The position numbers were made by a program, and so were the translations under genes. A DNA stretch of 53,285 nucleotides from JBJFCE01 sp051888775 (lineage in GTDB: Bacteria > Bacillota > Clostridia > Lachnospirales > Lachnospiraceae), in contig JBJFCE010000041.1 in the NCBI GenBank assembly GCA_051888775.1, positions 1 to 53,285 of the forward strand, in the 5' to 3' direction. Below are positions 32,853 through 41,263 of this stretch, one piece after another; within the stretch, counting starts at the first letter, position 1, and each line of letters begins with the position of its first letter. The notes under the pieces are model-generated. The model worked only from the letters and a program-made list of their open reading frames with translations. It was not told the DNA's origin and did no database searches.

Positions 32853-33167
32853 TTGAATAACAAAAAAGTGGCAGCCATGTTTAAAGCATTTTGCGATGAG
32901 AACAGGCTACAGATTTTACAGTTATTGCAGGACGGAGAACGGTGTGCATGCAGTCTTTTGGAAGAAATGCAGATTACCCAGCCGACACTATCCCATCACA
33001 TGAAAATCTTATGCGATTCCGGCGTCGTAATCGGCCGGAAGGAAGGCAAGTGGATGCACTATTCCATTTCTGACGAAGGACTGAAAGAGCTTAAGGAATA
33101 TCTGGATTACTTTACCCAGCACGCAAAGACATCAAACGAAAAGTCGTGTTGCAAAAGCTCTGATTGA
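32853..33167 (+). CDS. arsR: ArsR family metalloregulator
   Basis: 104-residue winged-helix repressor that leaves DNA on binding As(III) or a related metalloid. The metal site is ERCACSLLEEM (variant of ELCVCDL); the recognition helix is TQPTLSHHMKIL; more Cys are found at the C-terminal SCCKSSD. It starts at TTG 32853, supported by GGAG eight bases upstream; the first in-frame ATG (codon 9) has no ribosome site. First gene of the ars cassette. Confidence 0.9.
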   Translation: MNNKKVAAMFKAFCDENRLQILQLLQDGERCACSLLEEMQITQPTLSHHMKILCDSGVVIGRKEGKWMHYSISDEGLKELKEYLDYFTQHAKTSNEKSCCKSSD

Positions 33168-33208
33168 CAGTACTTTTGTGCACGACTGATTCTATGATTT
33201 ATATATCG

Positions 33209-33232
33209 AAACATTTGAATATTCAAATGTTT
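33209..33232. promoter_or_regulatory. Perfect 24-bp palindrome, candidate ArsR operator
   Basis: A perfect palindrome centred on GAATATTC with outer arms AAACATTT / AAATGTTT, 21 bases before the arsP start. ArsR/SmtB operators are typically AT-rich 12-2-12 repeats of this kind. It lies between arsR and arsP rather than at the arsR promoter. Confidence 0.65.
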
Positions 33233-33252
33233 GTATCAATCAAGGAGCGGTC

Positions 33253-34260
33253 ATGTTAACAAACATATGGAACTTTATTCAGGATGAAATTTTAGGAATG
33301 AAATGGCTGGACAGACTCATTGCAAACGGACTTCATGCTGTCGGCCTTGACACAGACAGCAGACTTTTTAGCACTATCCGGTTTTTTATTTATGATGTCA
33401 TAAAAATTATGCTTCTGCTTGGCTTTTTAATTTTGATCATTTCCTATATTCAAAGTTACTTTCCGCCGGAAAGGACAAAAAAAATACTCGGAAAGTACAA
33501 AGGAATATGGGCAAATATATTTGCCGCCCTTCTCGGAACGGTAACACCATTTTGCTCCTGTTCTTCCATTCCGCTATTTATCGGATTTACAAGTGCAGGT
33601 CTTCCGCTTGGGGTAACCTTTTCCTTTCTGATATCCTCTCCCATGGTGGATTTAGGCTCGCTTGTACTTCTAATGAGTATTTTCGGTTGGAAAGTTGCTT
33701 TTGTGTATGTGATTGTAGGACTCATCATTGCCGTAATCGGCGGAACGATAATCGAAAAAATGCATCTTGAGGATCAGGTGCAGGAATTTATCAGAAATGC
33801 AAACAGCATTGACTTCGTACAGGAAACACTGACTAAAAAAGACAGATTCAAATACGCATGGTCGCAGGTCCTTTCGACTGCCAAAAAAGTAGCACCCTAT
33901 GTATTGATCGGCGTTACCATTGGTGCATGGATCCATAATTGGATACCAGAAGAATGGATTATATCCGCATTAGGAACCGGCAATCCCTTTGGAGTCATCA
34001 TTGCAACCGTCTGCGGAATCCCTATGTATGCGGATATCTTCGGATGTATTCCGATTGCGGAAGCCCTGCTGGCAAAAGGAGCAAGACTGGGCGTGGTTCT
34101 TTCTTTTATGATGGGCGTTACAACGCTTTCTCTTCCCTCCATGATTATGCTAAAGAAAGCCGTAAAGCCCAAATTATTGGGGATCTTTGTTGCCATATGC
34201 ACGATAGGCATCATGATCGTCGGATATTTTTTCAATATCATTCAACATTTGCTACTATAG
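33253..34260 (+). CDS. arsP: ArsP-type permease
   Basis: 335 residues with about eight membrane segments. The family's signature TPFCSCSSIPLFIGF is in the third segment; ArsP proteins of Campylobacter use this Cys pair to export trivalent organoarsenicals. A second conserved part is CGIPMYADIFGCIPIAEALL. Homologues also move other metalloids, so arsenic is inferred from the arsR and arsC neighbours. Follows the palindrome at 33209-33232. Confidence 0.88.
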   Translation: MLTNIWNFIQDEILGMKWLDRLIANGLHAVGLDTDSRLFSTIRFFIYDVIKIMLLLGFLILIISYIQSYFPPERTKKILGKYKGIWANIFAALLGTVTPFCSCSSIPLFIGFTSAGLPLGVTFSFLISSPMVDLGSLVLLMSIFGWKVAFVYVIVGLIIAVIGGTIIEKMHLEDQVQEFIRNANSIDFVQETLTKKDRFKYAWSQVLSTAKKVAPYVLIGVTIGAWIHNWIPEEWIISALGTGNPFGVIIATVCGIPMYADIFGCIPIAEALLAKGARLGVVLSFMMGVTTLSLPSMIMLKKAVKPKLLGIFVAICTIGIMIVGYFFNIIQHLLL

Positions 34261-34349
34261 ATTCTTTCATTAAACACTTGCACCAAAACACAAGTACCAA
34301 AGCGGATAAGCAATATCCGGTTTGAATAAATTATCAGGAGGATCAAAAA

Positions 34350-34607
34350 ATGTCAATCATTCAGAACGTCAAAGTACTCGGTGCCGGCTGTAAAGCCTGT
34401 CACGAAATGTATGAGAACACAAAGAAAGCACTGCAAAATGCAGGAATTCAAGTAGAAGCAGAATATGTAACAGATATGGAAAAAGTAATGGCCTATAGCA
34501 TTATGAGTATGCCGGGACTGGTCATCAATGAGCAGGTCGTATCCGCAGGAAAGGTATTAAAGCCAAAAGAGATAGAAAAATTGCTTCAAAAGGCACAGGA
34601 ATCGTAA
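34350..34607 (+). CDS. Small thioredoxin-like protein
   Basis: 85 residues of the MTH895/TM0996 redox family. The active site is GAGCKACHEMYENTKKA (CxxC); cis-Pro segment SIMSMPGLVINEQVVSAG in part (MPGLVIN). Such genes are commonly beside ArsP-type permeases; the product may reduce arsenate reductase or hand a metalloid to the permease. Ribosome site AGGAGG precedes the ATG. One base separates it from arsC. Confidence 0.9.
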   Translation: MSIIQNVKVLGAGCKACHEMYENTKKALQNAGIQVEAEYVTDMEKVMAYSIMSMPGLVINEQVVSAGKVLKPKEIEKLLQKAQES

Positions 34608-34608
34608 G

Positions 34609-35079
34609 ATGAATCATATCAAAGACTCCCAGCTCCAATCTAAATTAAAACCGAAAGTCGCATTCATATGTGTGCATAATTCCTGTCGCAGTCAGATCGC
34701 AGAGGCACTCGGCAAAGAAATAGCCTCCGATGTCTTTAAAAGTTATTCTGCCGGAACAGAATTAAAAGACCATATCAATCCGGATGCTGTTCGTATCATG
34801 AAAAAACGATACGGGATAGATATGGAGAAGACACAGTATAGCAAGCTGATTTCGGATATCCCGAAACCGGACATTGTGATTTTTATGGGATGCAATGTAA
34901 GCTGTCCGATAATACCCGGTCAGTATTCGGAAAACTGGGGCTTAGACGACCCCTCTGGGCAAAGTGACGAACTATTTGAACAAACGATCAAAAAGATCGA
35001 AGAAAACATCCGGCGTTTAAAAGAAAAAATACTATCCCAAACCATGCAAACGCCGAATGAAATTCAGCATATTCTATAA
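34609..35079 (+). CDS. arsC: Arsenate reductase, low-molecular-weight phosphatase type
   Basis: 156 residues. The P-loop CVHNSCRSQIAEA carries the nucleophilic Cys and Arg (CX5R). FMGCNVSCPIIPG supplies the two further Cys of the thioredoxin-coupled relay, and ENWGLDDPSG the general acid Asp. Reduces As(V) to As(III). Follows the thioredoxin-like gene by one base, which suggests that protein as electron donor. A C-terminal extension of about 15 residues is variable. Confidence 0.93.
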   Translation: MNHIKDSQLQSKLKPKVAFICVHNSCRSQIAEALGKEIASDVFKSYSAGTELKDHINPDAVRIMKKRYGIDMEKTQYSKLISDIPKPDIVIFMGCNVSCPIIPGQYSENWGLDDPSGQSDELFEQTIKKIEENIRRLKEKILSQTMQTPNEIQHIL

Positions 35080-35101
35080 AAATAACAATGCTCACTCAAC
35101 A

Positions 35102-35205
35102 AAAAATCCTGTTCCCACATCACCGGGACACATCAATTTGCGACAGCCTTAGGAACGTGAGCCGAGCAAATTGATATGTCCCGGTGATGCGGGAACAGGA
35201 TTTTT
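35102..35205. repeat. Long hairpin element, core family B, copy 2, serving as bidirectional terminator
   Basis: Arms 35102-35140 and 35167-35205 match at 37 of 39 positions (both differences are transitions). The 26-nt loop is the reverse complement of the loop at 11903-11928 apart from one end base. The outer arms begin AAAAATCC and end GGATTTTT, so the structure can act as a terminator for both convergent genes, arsC and the DHH gene. Confidence 0.9.
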
Positions 35206-35227
35206 GGGTTAGGTGACAGCCCCGTTA

Positions 35228-36148
35228 TTATTGATTGGCCATCGCACAAAGCTCCTGTAGCATCTTCGGAAGCTCTGTTTCCATATTCTCGTCCGAGAAC
35301 TGGCAGGTACCGACCTTCTTATGACCGCCGCCGTTATATTTTAACATGAGGCTGCCGACATTAACATCGGATGTTTTATTGAGAATGCTGTAGCCAACTG
35401 CTGCGGAACAACCTTTTCCGCCACGTCCGCTTACAATCCATGCGGAAATATTCTGCTCGGGATACATACTGTAGATCATAAAACGATTTCCCGTATAAAT
35501 CGGATCCACGCCTCTTAAATCACTGATGATCACATTGCCTTCCACTCTCGTATGCGCTTTTACCATCTTTTTGAAATTCTCGGTCTGCTCATTATAGACC
35601 TCGATACGCTCCTGCACATCGGGAAGTGCCAGAATCTCCTCCGTACTCATCGTGCGGCACGCTTCCATCAGCTTCTCCATCAGCTGGTAGTTGGAAATGG
35701 AAAACTGTCTCCATCTGCCAAGACCGGTTCTGGGATCCATCAGAAAACCTACCAGAATCCAGCCCTGCGGATTCATGACCTCATCAATCGTCAGATTGCC
35801 GGAATCTACCTTATCCACTGCTTCCATCATATCATCAAACTGTGGGAATCTCTCTTTTCCACCGTAATATTCATAAATAATTCTGGCACAGGAAGGTGTA
35901 ATACGGCTCTCACCCTTATACTTTCCTGCCAGCTGCAACCGCTCATGCTCGCTGGAATGATGATCAAACCACAGACCGCAGCCCTCTACATACGGCACGT
36001 TTGCAAGGCAGTCGTTTTCATTAATCTCCACCAGACCATCCTGCAGATCCTTCGGATGTGCAAATTTCCAGCTATCAATAATACCTGCCTCTAAAAGCAA
36101 TGCTCCACAGGCAAGACCGTCAAAATCAGAACGTGTTACTAATCTCAC
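35228..36148 (-). CDS. DHH family phosphoesterase
   Basis: 306 residues. Metal-binding motifs of the DHH domain: RSDFDGLACG at the N-terminus and LWFDHHSSEH; the DHHA1-type end has GGGHKKVGTCQF. Members include exopolyphosphatases, nano-RNases and cyclic-di-AMP hydrolases; the fine specificity is not clear, and the protein lacks the sensor domains of GdpP. It starts at GTG 36148 with GGGAGGG upstream. Single gene between two long hairpin elements. Confidence 0.85.
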   Translation of the reverse strand: MRLVTRSDFDGLACGALLLEAGIIDSWKFAHPKDLQDGLVEINENDCLANVPYVEGCGLWFDHHSSEHERLQLAGKYKGESRITPSCARIIYEYYGGKERFPQFDDMMEAVDKVDSGNLTIDEVMNPQGWILVGFLMDPRTGLGRWRQFSISNYQLMEKLMEACRTMSTEEILALPDVQERIEVYNEQTENFKKMVKAHTRVEGNVIISDLRGVDPIYTGNRFMIYSMYPEQNISAWIVSGRGGKGCSAAVGYSILNKTSDVNVGSLMLKYNGGGHKKVGTCQFSDENMETELPKMLQELCAMANQ

Positions 36149-36278
36149 AAGTATACCCTCCCGTCATCTATGATCATTTGTAATCACTCTGGTACTATTG
36201 TAGCATAATCTTTTCAAACATTCCATACCCTGATAAAAAAAGTCGGTATGAGAAGAAAGCGGTCATCGGGGCAGAGGC

Positions 36279-36431
36279 GGCTTCCGGGCAGGGAAAAATC
36301 AGCTTCCGTCCGAAGGCACGCTCTCGCTCCGTGAAAAATCGCAGCGGCACTAAGCTCGAAAAGACCTCGCTAAGTGCCGGCGTTTTTCAAGGACCTTCGG
36401 ACGGAAGCTGATTTTTCCCTGCCCGGAAGCC
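36279..36431. repeat. Long hairpin element, core family A, copy 2
   Basis: Perfect 38-bp arms (36279-36316 and 36394-36431) around a 77-nt core. In the core, CACG / CGTG flank CTCTCGCTC; GAAAAATCGC pairs with GCGTTTTTC; and CGGCACT pairs with AGTGCCG. This predicts a three-way junction. Together with the ftsZ terminator it accounts for the 442-base gap between the DHH gene and ftsZ. Confidence 0.9.
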
Positions 36432-36482
36432 TGTTTAGTTGCACAGACTGACATTTTTGCGGATCTGATAGACTTATAAAAA

Positions 36483-36535
36483 AAGCACCTGCTTTATGAT
36501 ATTCCTTGAGTAGTCATATCATAGGGCAAGTGCCT
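36483..36535 (-). terminator. Terminator of ftsZ
   Basis: A 20-position stem with 18 pairs and a 13-nt loop, followed by seven Ts on the minus strand; ends the dcw transcript 55 bases after the ftsZ stop. Confidence 0.88.
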
Positions 36536-36590
36536 GATTTGTTTGTTTATGATATCATTTCTGGCATGTATTTCATGCTCTGCCTGTTTC

Positions 36591-37769
36591 TTACTTTTTC
36601 TGAAGGAAATCAGGGATCTTCAATGTTCTTTCTTCGACATTGCTTCTGAGCCCTGCCGTGTTCTGGATGCCTTGTGTCATCTTCGGACCATTGCCTGCTC
36701 CGAGACCGCCGGTCGGCTGGAAATTCAGTCCGGACGGCTTCTTGATCGTTGACTGAACCGGCTTGGTCTGAAAGGAACCGAAGGATGTTCCGAACTTACC
36801 CGGCTGTGCCGTTGCCTGAGCATCTTCGAGACCGGTTGCAATCACAGTAATGTTACAGCTATCGGTCATGCTCTCGTCATACATTGCACCAAAGATGATA
36901 TTAACATCATCTCCTGCCAGATTCTGTACATAACTTGCCGCATCATTCGCATCAGAAAGTGTAATATCACCGGATACGTTGATGATCACATGCGTAGCTC
37001 CGTTAATGGTGGTCTCTAAAAGCGGAGACTCTACTGCCATCTTCACTGCTTCGCTTGCCTTATCCTCACCCTTGCCCGTACCGATACCGATATGTGCAAT
37101 ACCCTTGTCCTTCATAACGGTCTGAACATCCGCAAAGTCAAGGTTGATAACGGCAGGAACATTGATCAGGTCCGTAATACCCTGTACTGCCTGCTGTAAT
37201 ACTTCATCTGCCTTCTTTAATGCCTCCGGCATTGTCGTTCTGCGGTCAACAATCTCTAACAGCTTGTCATTCGGAATAACGATCAGCGTGTCCACACTGC
37301 CTTTTAACTTCTCAATACCACCGATGGCATTGAGCATTCTGGCTTTTGCTTCAAAACGGAACGGCTTTGTAACAACACCGACCGTTAAAATGCCCATATC
37401 CTTTGCAATCTTTGCCACGACAGGAGCTGCTCCGGTTCCGGTTCCGCCACCCATACCACAGGTTACGAACACCATATCCGCACCTTTGATCGCAGCTGTG
37501 ATCTCTTCTGCGCTCTCCTCTGCAGCCTTTTCACCAACCTCAGGATTCGCACCTGCTCCAAGTCCCTTGGTCAGCTTTTCGCCGATCTGGATCAGCTTCG
37601 GTGCCTTACATAACTGAAGTGCCTGCTTATCGGTATTGATCCCAATAAAATCAACACCGTCAATATTTTCATCAACCATTCTATTCACAGCATTATTGCC
37701 AGCCCCGCCGACACCGATCACGATAATCTTTGCGGCAGACTCAGCATCACTTTGCATAATCTCGATCAA
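36591..37769 (-). CDS. ftsZ: Cell division protein FtsZ
   Basis: Tubulin-like GTPase that forms the division ring. 392 residues: GTP-binding GGAGNNAVNRM and GGGTGTGAAP, T7 loop NLDFADVQTVM, and the C-terminal tail EERTLKIPDFLQKK that binds membrane tethers. I start at TTG 37769 (reading MIEIMQSDAESAAK), eight bases after AGGAGG; the ATG four codons later is too far from it, and the longer frame runs through the ribosome site. Last gene of the dcw cluster with its own promoter. No ftsA precedes it. Confidence 0.97.
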   Translation of the reverse strand: MIEIMQSDAESAAKIIVIGVGGAGNNAVNRMVDENIDGVDFIGINTDKQALQLCKAPKLIQIGEKLTKGLGAGANPEVGEKAAEESAEEITAAIKGADMVFVTCGMGGGTGTGAAPVVAKIAKDMGILTVGVVTKPFRFEAKARMLNAIGGIEKLKGSVDTLIVIPNDKLLEIVDRRTTMPEALKKADEVLQQAVQGITDLINVPAVINLDFADVQTVMKDKGIAHIGIGTGKGEDKASEAVKMAVESPLLETTINGATHVIINVSGDITLSDANDAASYVQNLAGDDVNIIFGAMYDESMTDSCNITVIATGLEDAQATAQPGKFGTSFGSFQTKPVQSTIKKPSGLNFQPTGGLGAGNGPKMTQGIQNTAGLRSNVEERTLKIPDFLQKK

Positions 37770-37815
37770 AACGTGGTCCTCCTTCAATTTTATCCCTTTT
37801 TACTCCATAATATTT

Positions 37816-37844
37816 ATCATATATTCATTCTCTGAATTTATCAA
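37816..37844 (-). promoter_or_regulatory. Promoter of ftsZ
   Basis: TTGATA (37839-37844), 17-base spacer, TATGAT (37816-37821) on the minus strand, about 45 bases before the TTG start. Confidence 0.65.
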
Positions 37845-37965
37845 CCTATTTTTTGTATTTTTTTTAGGAAATTGTAACGTTTCTGCCCAGAGCAGCTCCT
37901 GCTGTCCGAAGTTCCCTCAGCCCCGCCTGTTGCCGGAAATTCATACGATTTCAAAACGGACACCG

Positions 37966-38706
37966 TCATGAATCCTGCACAAACGTCACATTATCCGATG
38001 TATCTTTATAATCCTTCATATTGAGCACTCCGCTTCTTCCGGAAAGTTCCGGCAGAATATAGTACAGTCTTGTAACCTTTTCATCGATATACTCGCTCGT
38101 CCCAAGCATGACCCTGACATTGCCGAAATACAATGTGATTTCCTTTCCGGCAAAATAGATTCTGTCAGCCGTCAGCTCATATTTGGACAATAGCTTTGTA
38201 ATGCTCAGAATACTGTTAAATACGCTGTCGTCTTCTACTGGTAGCTTCTCATAGAGTGCCACGGAGTCAAAAGCAAGTCCGCTCACCTGCGGGATTCCCC
38301 CGATCCGTTCCGAAGAACTCTCCACAACAATCCCGTCCTTATCAAAATACATGTACCTGCCAAGATATTCCACATAACCTGCCAGAGATTTTTCATATAC
38401 CATGATCTTAATGGTATCATGCGACAGAATTTTAATATCCATGGCTTGTACAAACGGAATTCCGGTAATGTCCTTATTTTTATATTTTAAAGAAAGATAT
38501 ACCGAATTGTAATCTAACCGGCTCTCCATAACAAAATCAATAATCTGCGCATCCGTATAATGCGTATTGCCTTCTACATAAATCGTTCTTACTGTATATT
38601 TGCTCAGAATATAGGCTCCGGTACCCAGTACCGCAATCAAAAGGACCAGGATACCGATCAGTAGCAGATATCTGATCTTTGTTTTCCGTTTTCTGCGTTC
38701 TTTCAT
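37966..38706 (-). CDS. divIB: Division protein DivIB/FtsQ
   Basis: 246-residue bitopic protein of the divisome core (DivIB-FtsL-DivIC). A basic cytoplasmic N-terminus is followed by one membrane segment (about 13-35), then a POTRA domain beginning VRTIYVEGNTHYTDAQI, and the beta domain. The 178-base gap to ftsZ carries the ftsZ promoter and nothing else recognised. Starts 36 bases after ftsW. Confidence 0.92.
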   Translation of the reverse strand: MKERRKRKTKIRYLLLIGILVLLIAVLGTGAYILSKYTVRTIYVEGNTHYTDAQIIDFVMESRLDYNSVYLSLKYKNKDITGIPFVQAMDIKILSHDTIKIMVYEKSLAGYVEYLGRYMYFDKDGIVVESSSERIGGIPQVSGLAFDSVALYEKLPVEDDSVFNSILSITKLLSKYELTADRIYFAGKEITLYFGNVRVMLGTSEYIDEKVTRLYYILPELSGRSGVLNMKDYKDTSDNVTFVQDS

Positions 38707-38741
38707 AACGCTCTTCTCCTATCCTATTTCTGCCAGACACA

Positions 38742-39875
38742 TCATACAATTTCTTTCAATTCAATATTGCGTGCAACACTTAACACCAGACCGATTTCGA
38801 TTAACAGGAACATAACGGAAGACCCGCCATAACTGATAAACGGGAGAGAAATACCGGTATTGGGGATCGTATTGGTAACAACCGCCACATTCAATATTAC
38901 CTGAATCGCCAAATGTCCCATGACACCGACCACCAGCATCGCACCAAACTGATCCTTCGCGTTATTTGCAATGATCATACATCTCCAGATCAGAAGCGCA
39001 AACAGCAACAATACCGCAATGGCACCGAACAATCCAAGCTCCTCACAGATAACACTGAAAATCATATCATTCTGCGCCTCGGGAATAAAGCCCAGCTTTT
39101 GCATGCTCTGTCCGAGTCCTTTTCCGAAGATTCCGCCGGAACCGATCGCATACAATGCCTGCAAAGTCTGGAAACCGGTACCGCTCGCATACTGCTCGGG
39201 ATTGAGCCATGCCAAAATACGCGCGCCGCGGAAACCTCCCGTAGTATCCTGATTTTTGATATACAGCACAATTACGGCTGCCACTGCTACCGCCAGAAGT
39301 GCCATAATAATAAACTTTTTATAATCCGGGCTTGCCACAAATACCATGACAATTGCAATTCCAAATACAATGATTGCAGAGCTCAAATTACTGGAAATAA
39401 TATAGATCAGACCTGCCACTACACCGGCCAGTCCCACGATGATCAGAAAACCCTTCCATGTCCTGACCGCTTTCCCCATCTTGCAGATCAGGCTGGACAA
39501 AAACAGGATCATGCCAAGCTTTGCCACCTCTGCCGGCTGCAGGGAAATACCGAAATTCAGCCATCTGGTCGCACCATTTCTGGTAATGCCGAGCGGTGTC
39601 AGCAACAATAACAGCAATACACAGGATACAACGTACGCAAGCACGGAAAACCGTTCCCAAAAATGATAATCCATTCTTGCCACAACGGTCATTGCCACCA
39701 ATCCCAGCACGACTGCAAATGCCTGTTTCTTTAAATAAGCTGTTCCCGATTCATAGGAACTGGTCGAATAAATCATGACCATCCCGAATCCGAGTAAAAA
39801 CAGTACAATAAATAACAGACTGTAGTCAAAATAGCTTTCACTTGTATGAAATCTCGTCTTCTTTCTGGATGCCAA
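38742..39875 (-). CDS. ftsW: SEDS glycosyltransferase FtsW/SpoVE
   Basis: 377 residues with about ten membrane segments. Polymerises lipid II with its class B PBP partners. Signatures: NGATRWLNFGISLQPAEVAK cut here to GATRWLNFG and LQPAEVAKLG, FIPEAQNDMIFSVICEELG in part (the catalytic Asp-loop region), and NTGISLPFISYGGSS. It starts at TTG 39875, with AAGGAGAG upstream overlapping the murD stop. Which of the two upstream PBPs is its partner, and whether it serves division or spore cortex, cannot be told. Confidence 0.95.
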   Translation of the reverse strand: MASRKKTRFHTSESYFDYSLLFIVLFLLGFGMVMIYSTSSYESGTAYLKKQAFAVVLGLVAMTVVARMDYHFWERFSVLAYVVSCVLLLLLLTPLGITRNGATRWLNFGISLQPAEVAKLGMILFLSSLICKMGKAVRTWKGFLIIVGLAGVVAGLIYIISSNLSSAIIVFGIAIVMVFVASPDYKKFIIMALLAVAVAAVIVLYIKNQDTTGGFRGARILAWLNPEQYASGTGFQTLQALYAIGSGGIFGKGLGQSMQKLGFIPEAQNDMIFSVICEELGLFGAIAVLLLFALLIWRCMIIANNAKDQFGAMLVVGVMGHLAIQVILNVAVVTNTIPNTGISLPFISYGGSSVMFLLIEIGLVLSVARNIELKEIV

Positions 39876-39886
39876 CTTCTCTCTCC

Positions 39887-41245
39887 TTATTTCATACGAT
39901 TTACAAATTCTTTAAACATCTTTCCCCGAACTTCATAGTTGGGGAACATTCCCCAGCTTGCACACGCCGGAGAGAGCAATACCGCATCCCCGGGTTCCGC
40001 CTTTTCTTCGCAGATACGCATTACTTCTTCCAGACTGTCCGCCATGATGATCTTATCAAATCCATGCTTTCTCGCACACGCTGCAATCTTTTCCCTTGTC
40101 TGTCCGATCAGGATCAGATACTTGACTTTTCCGTCAAAAGCTTTGATCCACTCGTCATATTCACTCTGCTTGTCATAACCGCCGCCGATCAAAAGGGTCG
40201 GCTTTGTCATGGCACGGATTCCCTGAATCGCCGCATCGGGATTCGTTCCTTTGGAATCATTATAATAATCCACACCGTTCTTGGTCGCAACAAACTCAAT
40301 TCTGTGCTCCACGGCATGAAATTCACGGATCGTCTTTAAAATATGTGCAAGCGGCACCTCCAGACTCTGCGCCATGGCAATCGCTGCCATCACATTTTCA
40401 AAATTACATACTCCCACAAGATTCATATCATGGATGGTCAAAAGCGCTGTCTTCTCACCGTCCTTTGCATGATAGATTGTCTCACCCTGAAGGAAATATC
40501 CGTTTTCAAGCTCCCGCACAGAAGAGAAGAAAACCACCTTTGCCGGGCACCGGTCCGCAAAGGCTCTCGTATATTCGTTTTCATAGTTCAATACGCAGAC
40601 ATCCTCTTCGGTCTGATTTTTTGTGATATTCTCTTTGACCGCTATGTAGTTTTCCATCGTATGATGCCTGTTCAGATGATCCGGTGTAATATTTAAGATC
40701 GCAGATACCTTCGGATGAAAATGATCGATCGTTTCTAACTGGAAGCTGCTGATCTCTGCTACCGTATGAGAATCCTCCGTTGTCTTAAGTGCCGCCTCGG
40801 TATATGGATTTCCGATGTTGCCCACCACAAAGGTATCTCCATAATAATCGGACAGAATCTGTCCCACAAGTGTTGTTGTAGTTGTCTTTCCGTTCGTTCC
40901 GGTGATCGCGGCAAGGGTTCCCTTTGCCCGGCTGTATGCCAGTTCGATCTCTCCCCAGATCGGAATATCTTTTGCCCTGAACTGCTCTACAAAATCGGTA
41001 TCAACAGGAACTCCCGGGCTTAATACCACAAGCTCGATTTCATCCTTTACCTCCTGCGGAAGTACTCCCGTATATATACGTACCTCAGTGCCCGGTTCAA
41101 ATTGTCCATAAAGCTCCTGCTCGGATAACTTTTCATTACTGTCAAACAAAATCGGACATGCCTGACATTTGCACAAAAATAATGTTGAACCGATTCCGCT
41201 TTTTCCTGCTCCTATTACCAGTACCTTACGGTCTTTTAATTCCAT
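39887..41245 (-). CDS. murD: UDP-MurNAc-L-Ala D-glutamate ligase
   Basis: 452 residues. Adds D-Glu to UDP-MurNAc-L-Ala. N-terminal Rossmann-like domain with GAGKSGIG, ATP site TGTNGKTTTTTL, central NITPDHLNRH, and C-terminal DSKGTNPDAA and LLSPACASWGMF. I choose ATG 41245 (MELKDRK), seven bases after AGGAGG, over the ATG two codons earlier. Lies 18 bases after mraY. Confidence 0.97.
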   Translation of the reverse strand: MELKDRKVLVIGAGKSGIGSTLFLCKCQACPILFDSNEKLSEQELYGQFEPGTEVRIYTGVLPQEVKDEIELVVLSPGVPVDTDFVEQFRAKDIPIWGEIELAYSRAKGTLAAITGTNGKTTTTTLVGQILSDYYGDTFVVGNIGNPYTEAALKTTEDSHTVAEISSFQLETIDHFHPKVSAILNITPDHLNRHHTMENYIAVKENITKNQTEEDVCVLNYENEYTRAFADRCPAKVVFFSSVRELENGYFLQGETIYHAKDGEKTALLTIHDMNLVGVCNFENVMAAIAMAQSLEVPLAHILKTIREFHAVEHRIEFVATKNGVDYYNDSKGTNPDAAIQGIRAMTKPTLLIGGGYDKQSEYDEWIKAFDGKVKYLILIGQTREKIAACARKHGFDKIIMADSLEEVMRICEEKAEPGDAVLLSPACASWGMFPNYEVRGKMFKEFVNRMK

Positions 41246-41263
41246 GATCATGCCTCCTATATT

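Noticed and set aside
38913..39611. 232-codon plus-strand open frame
   Set aside because: Antisense to ftsW; His/Gln/Arg-rich shadow without domain features.
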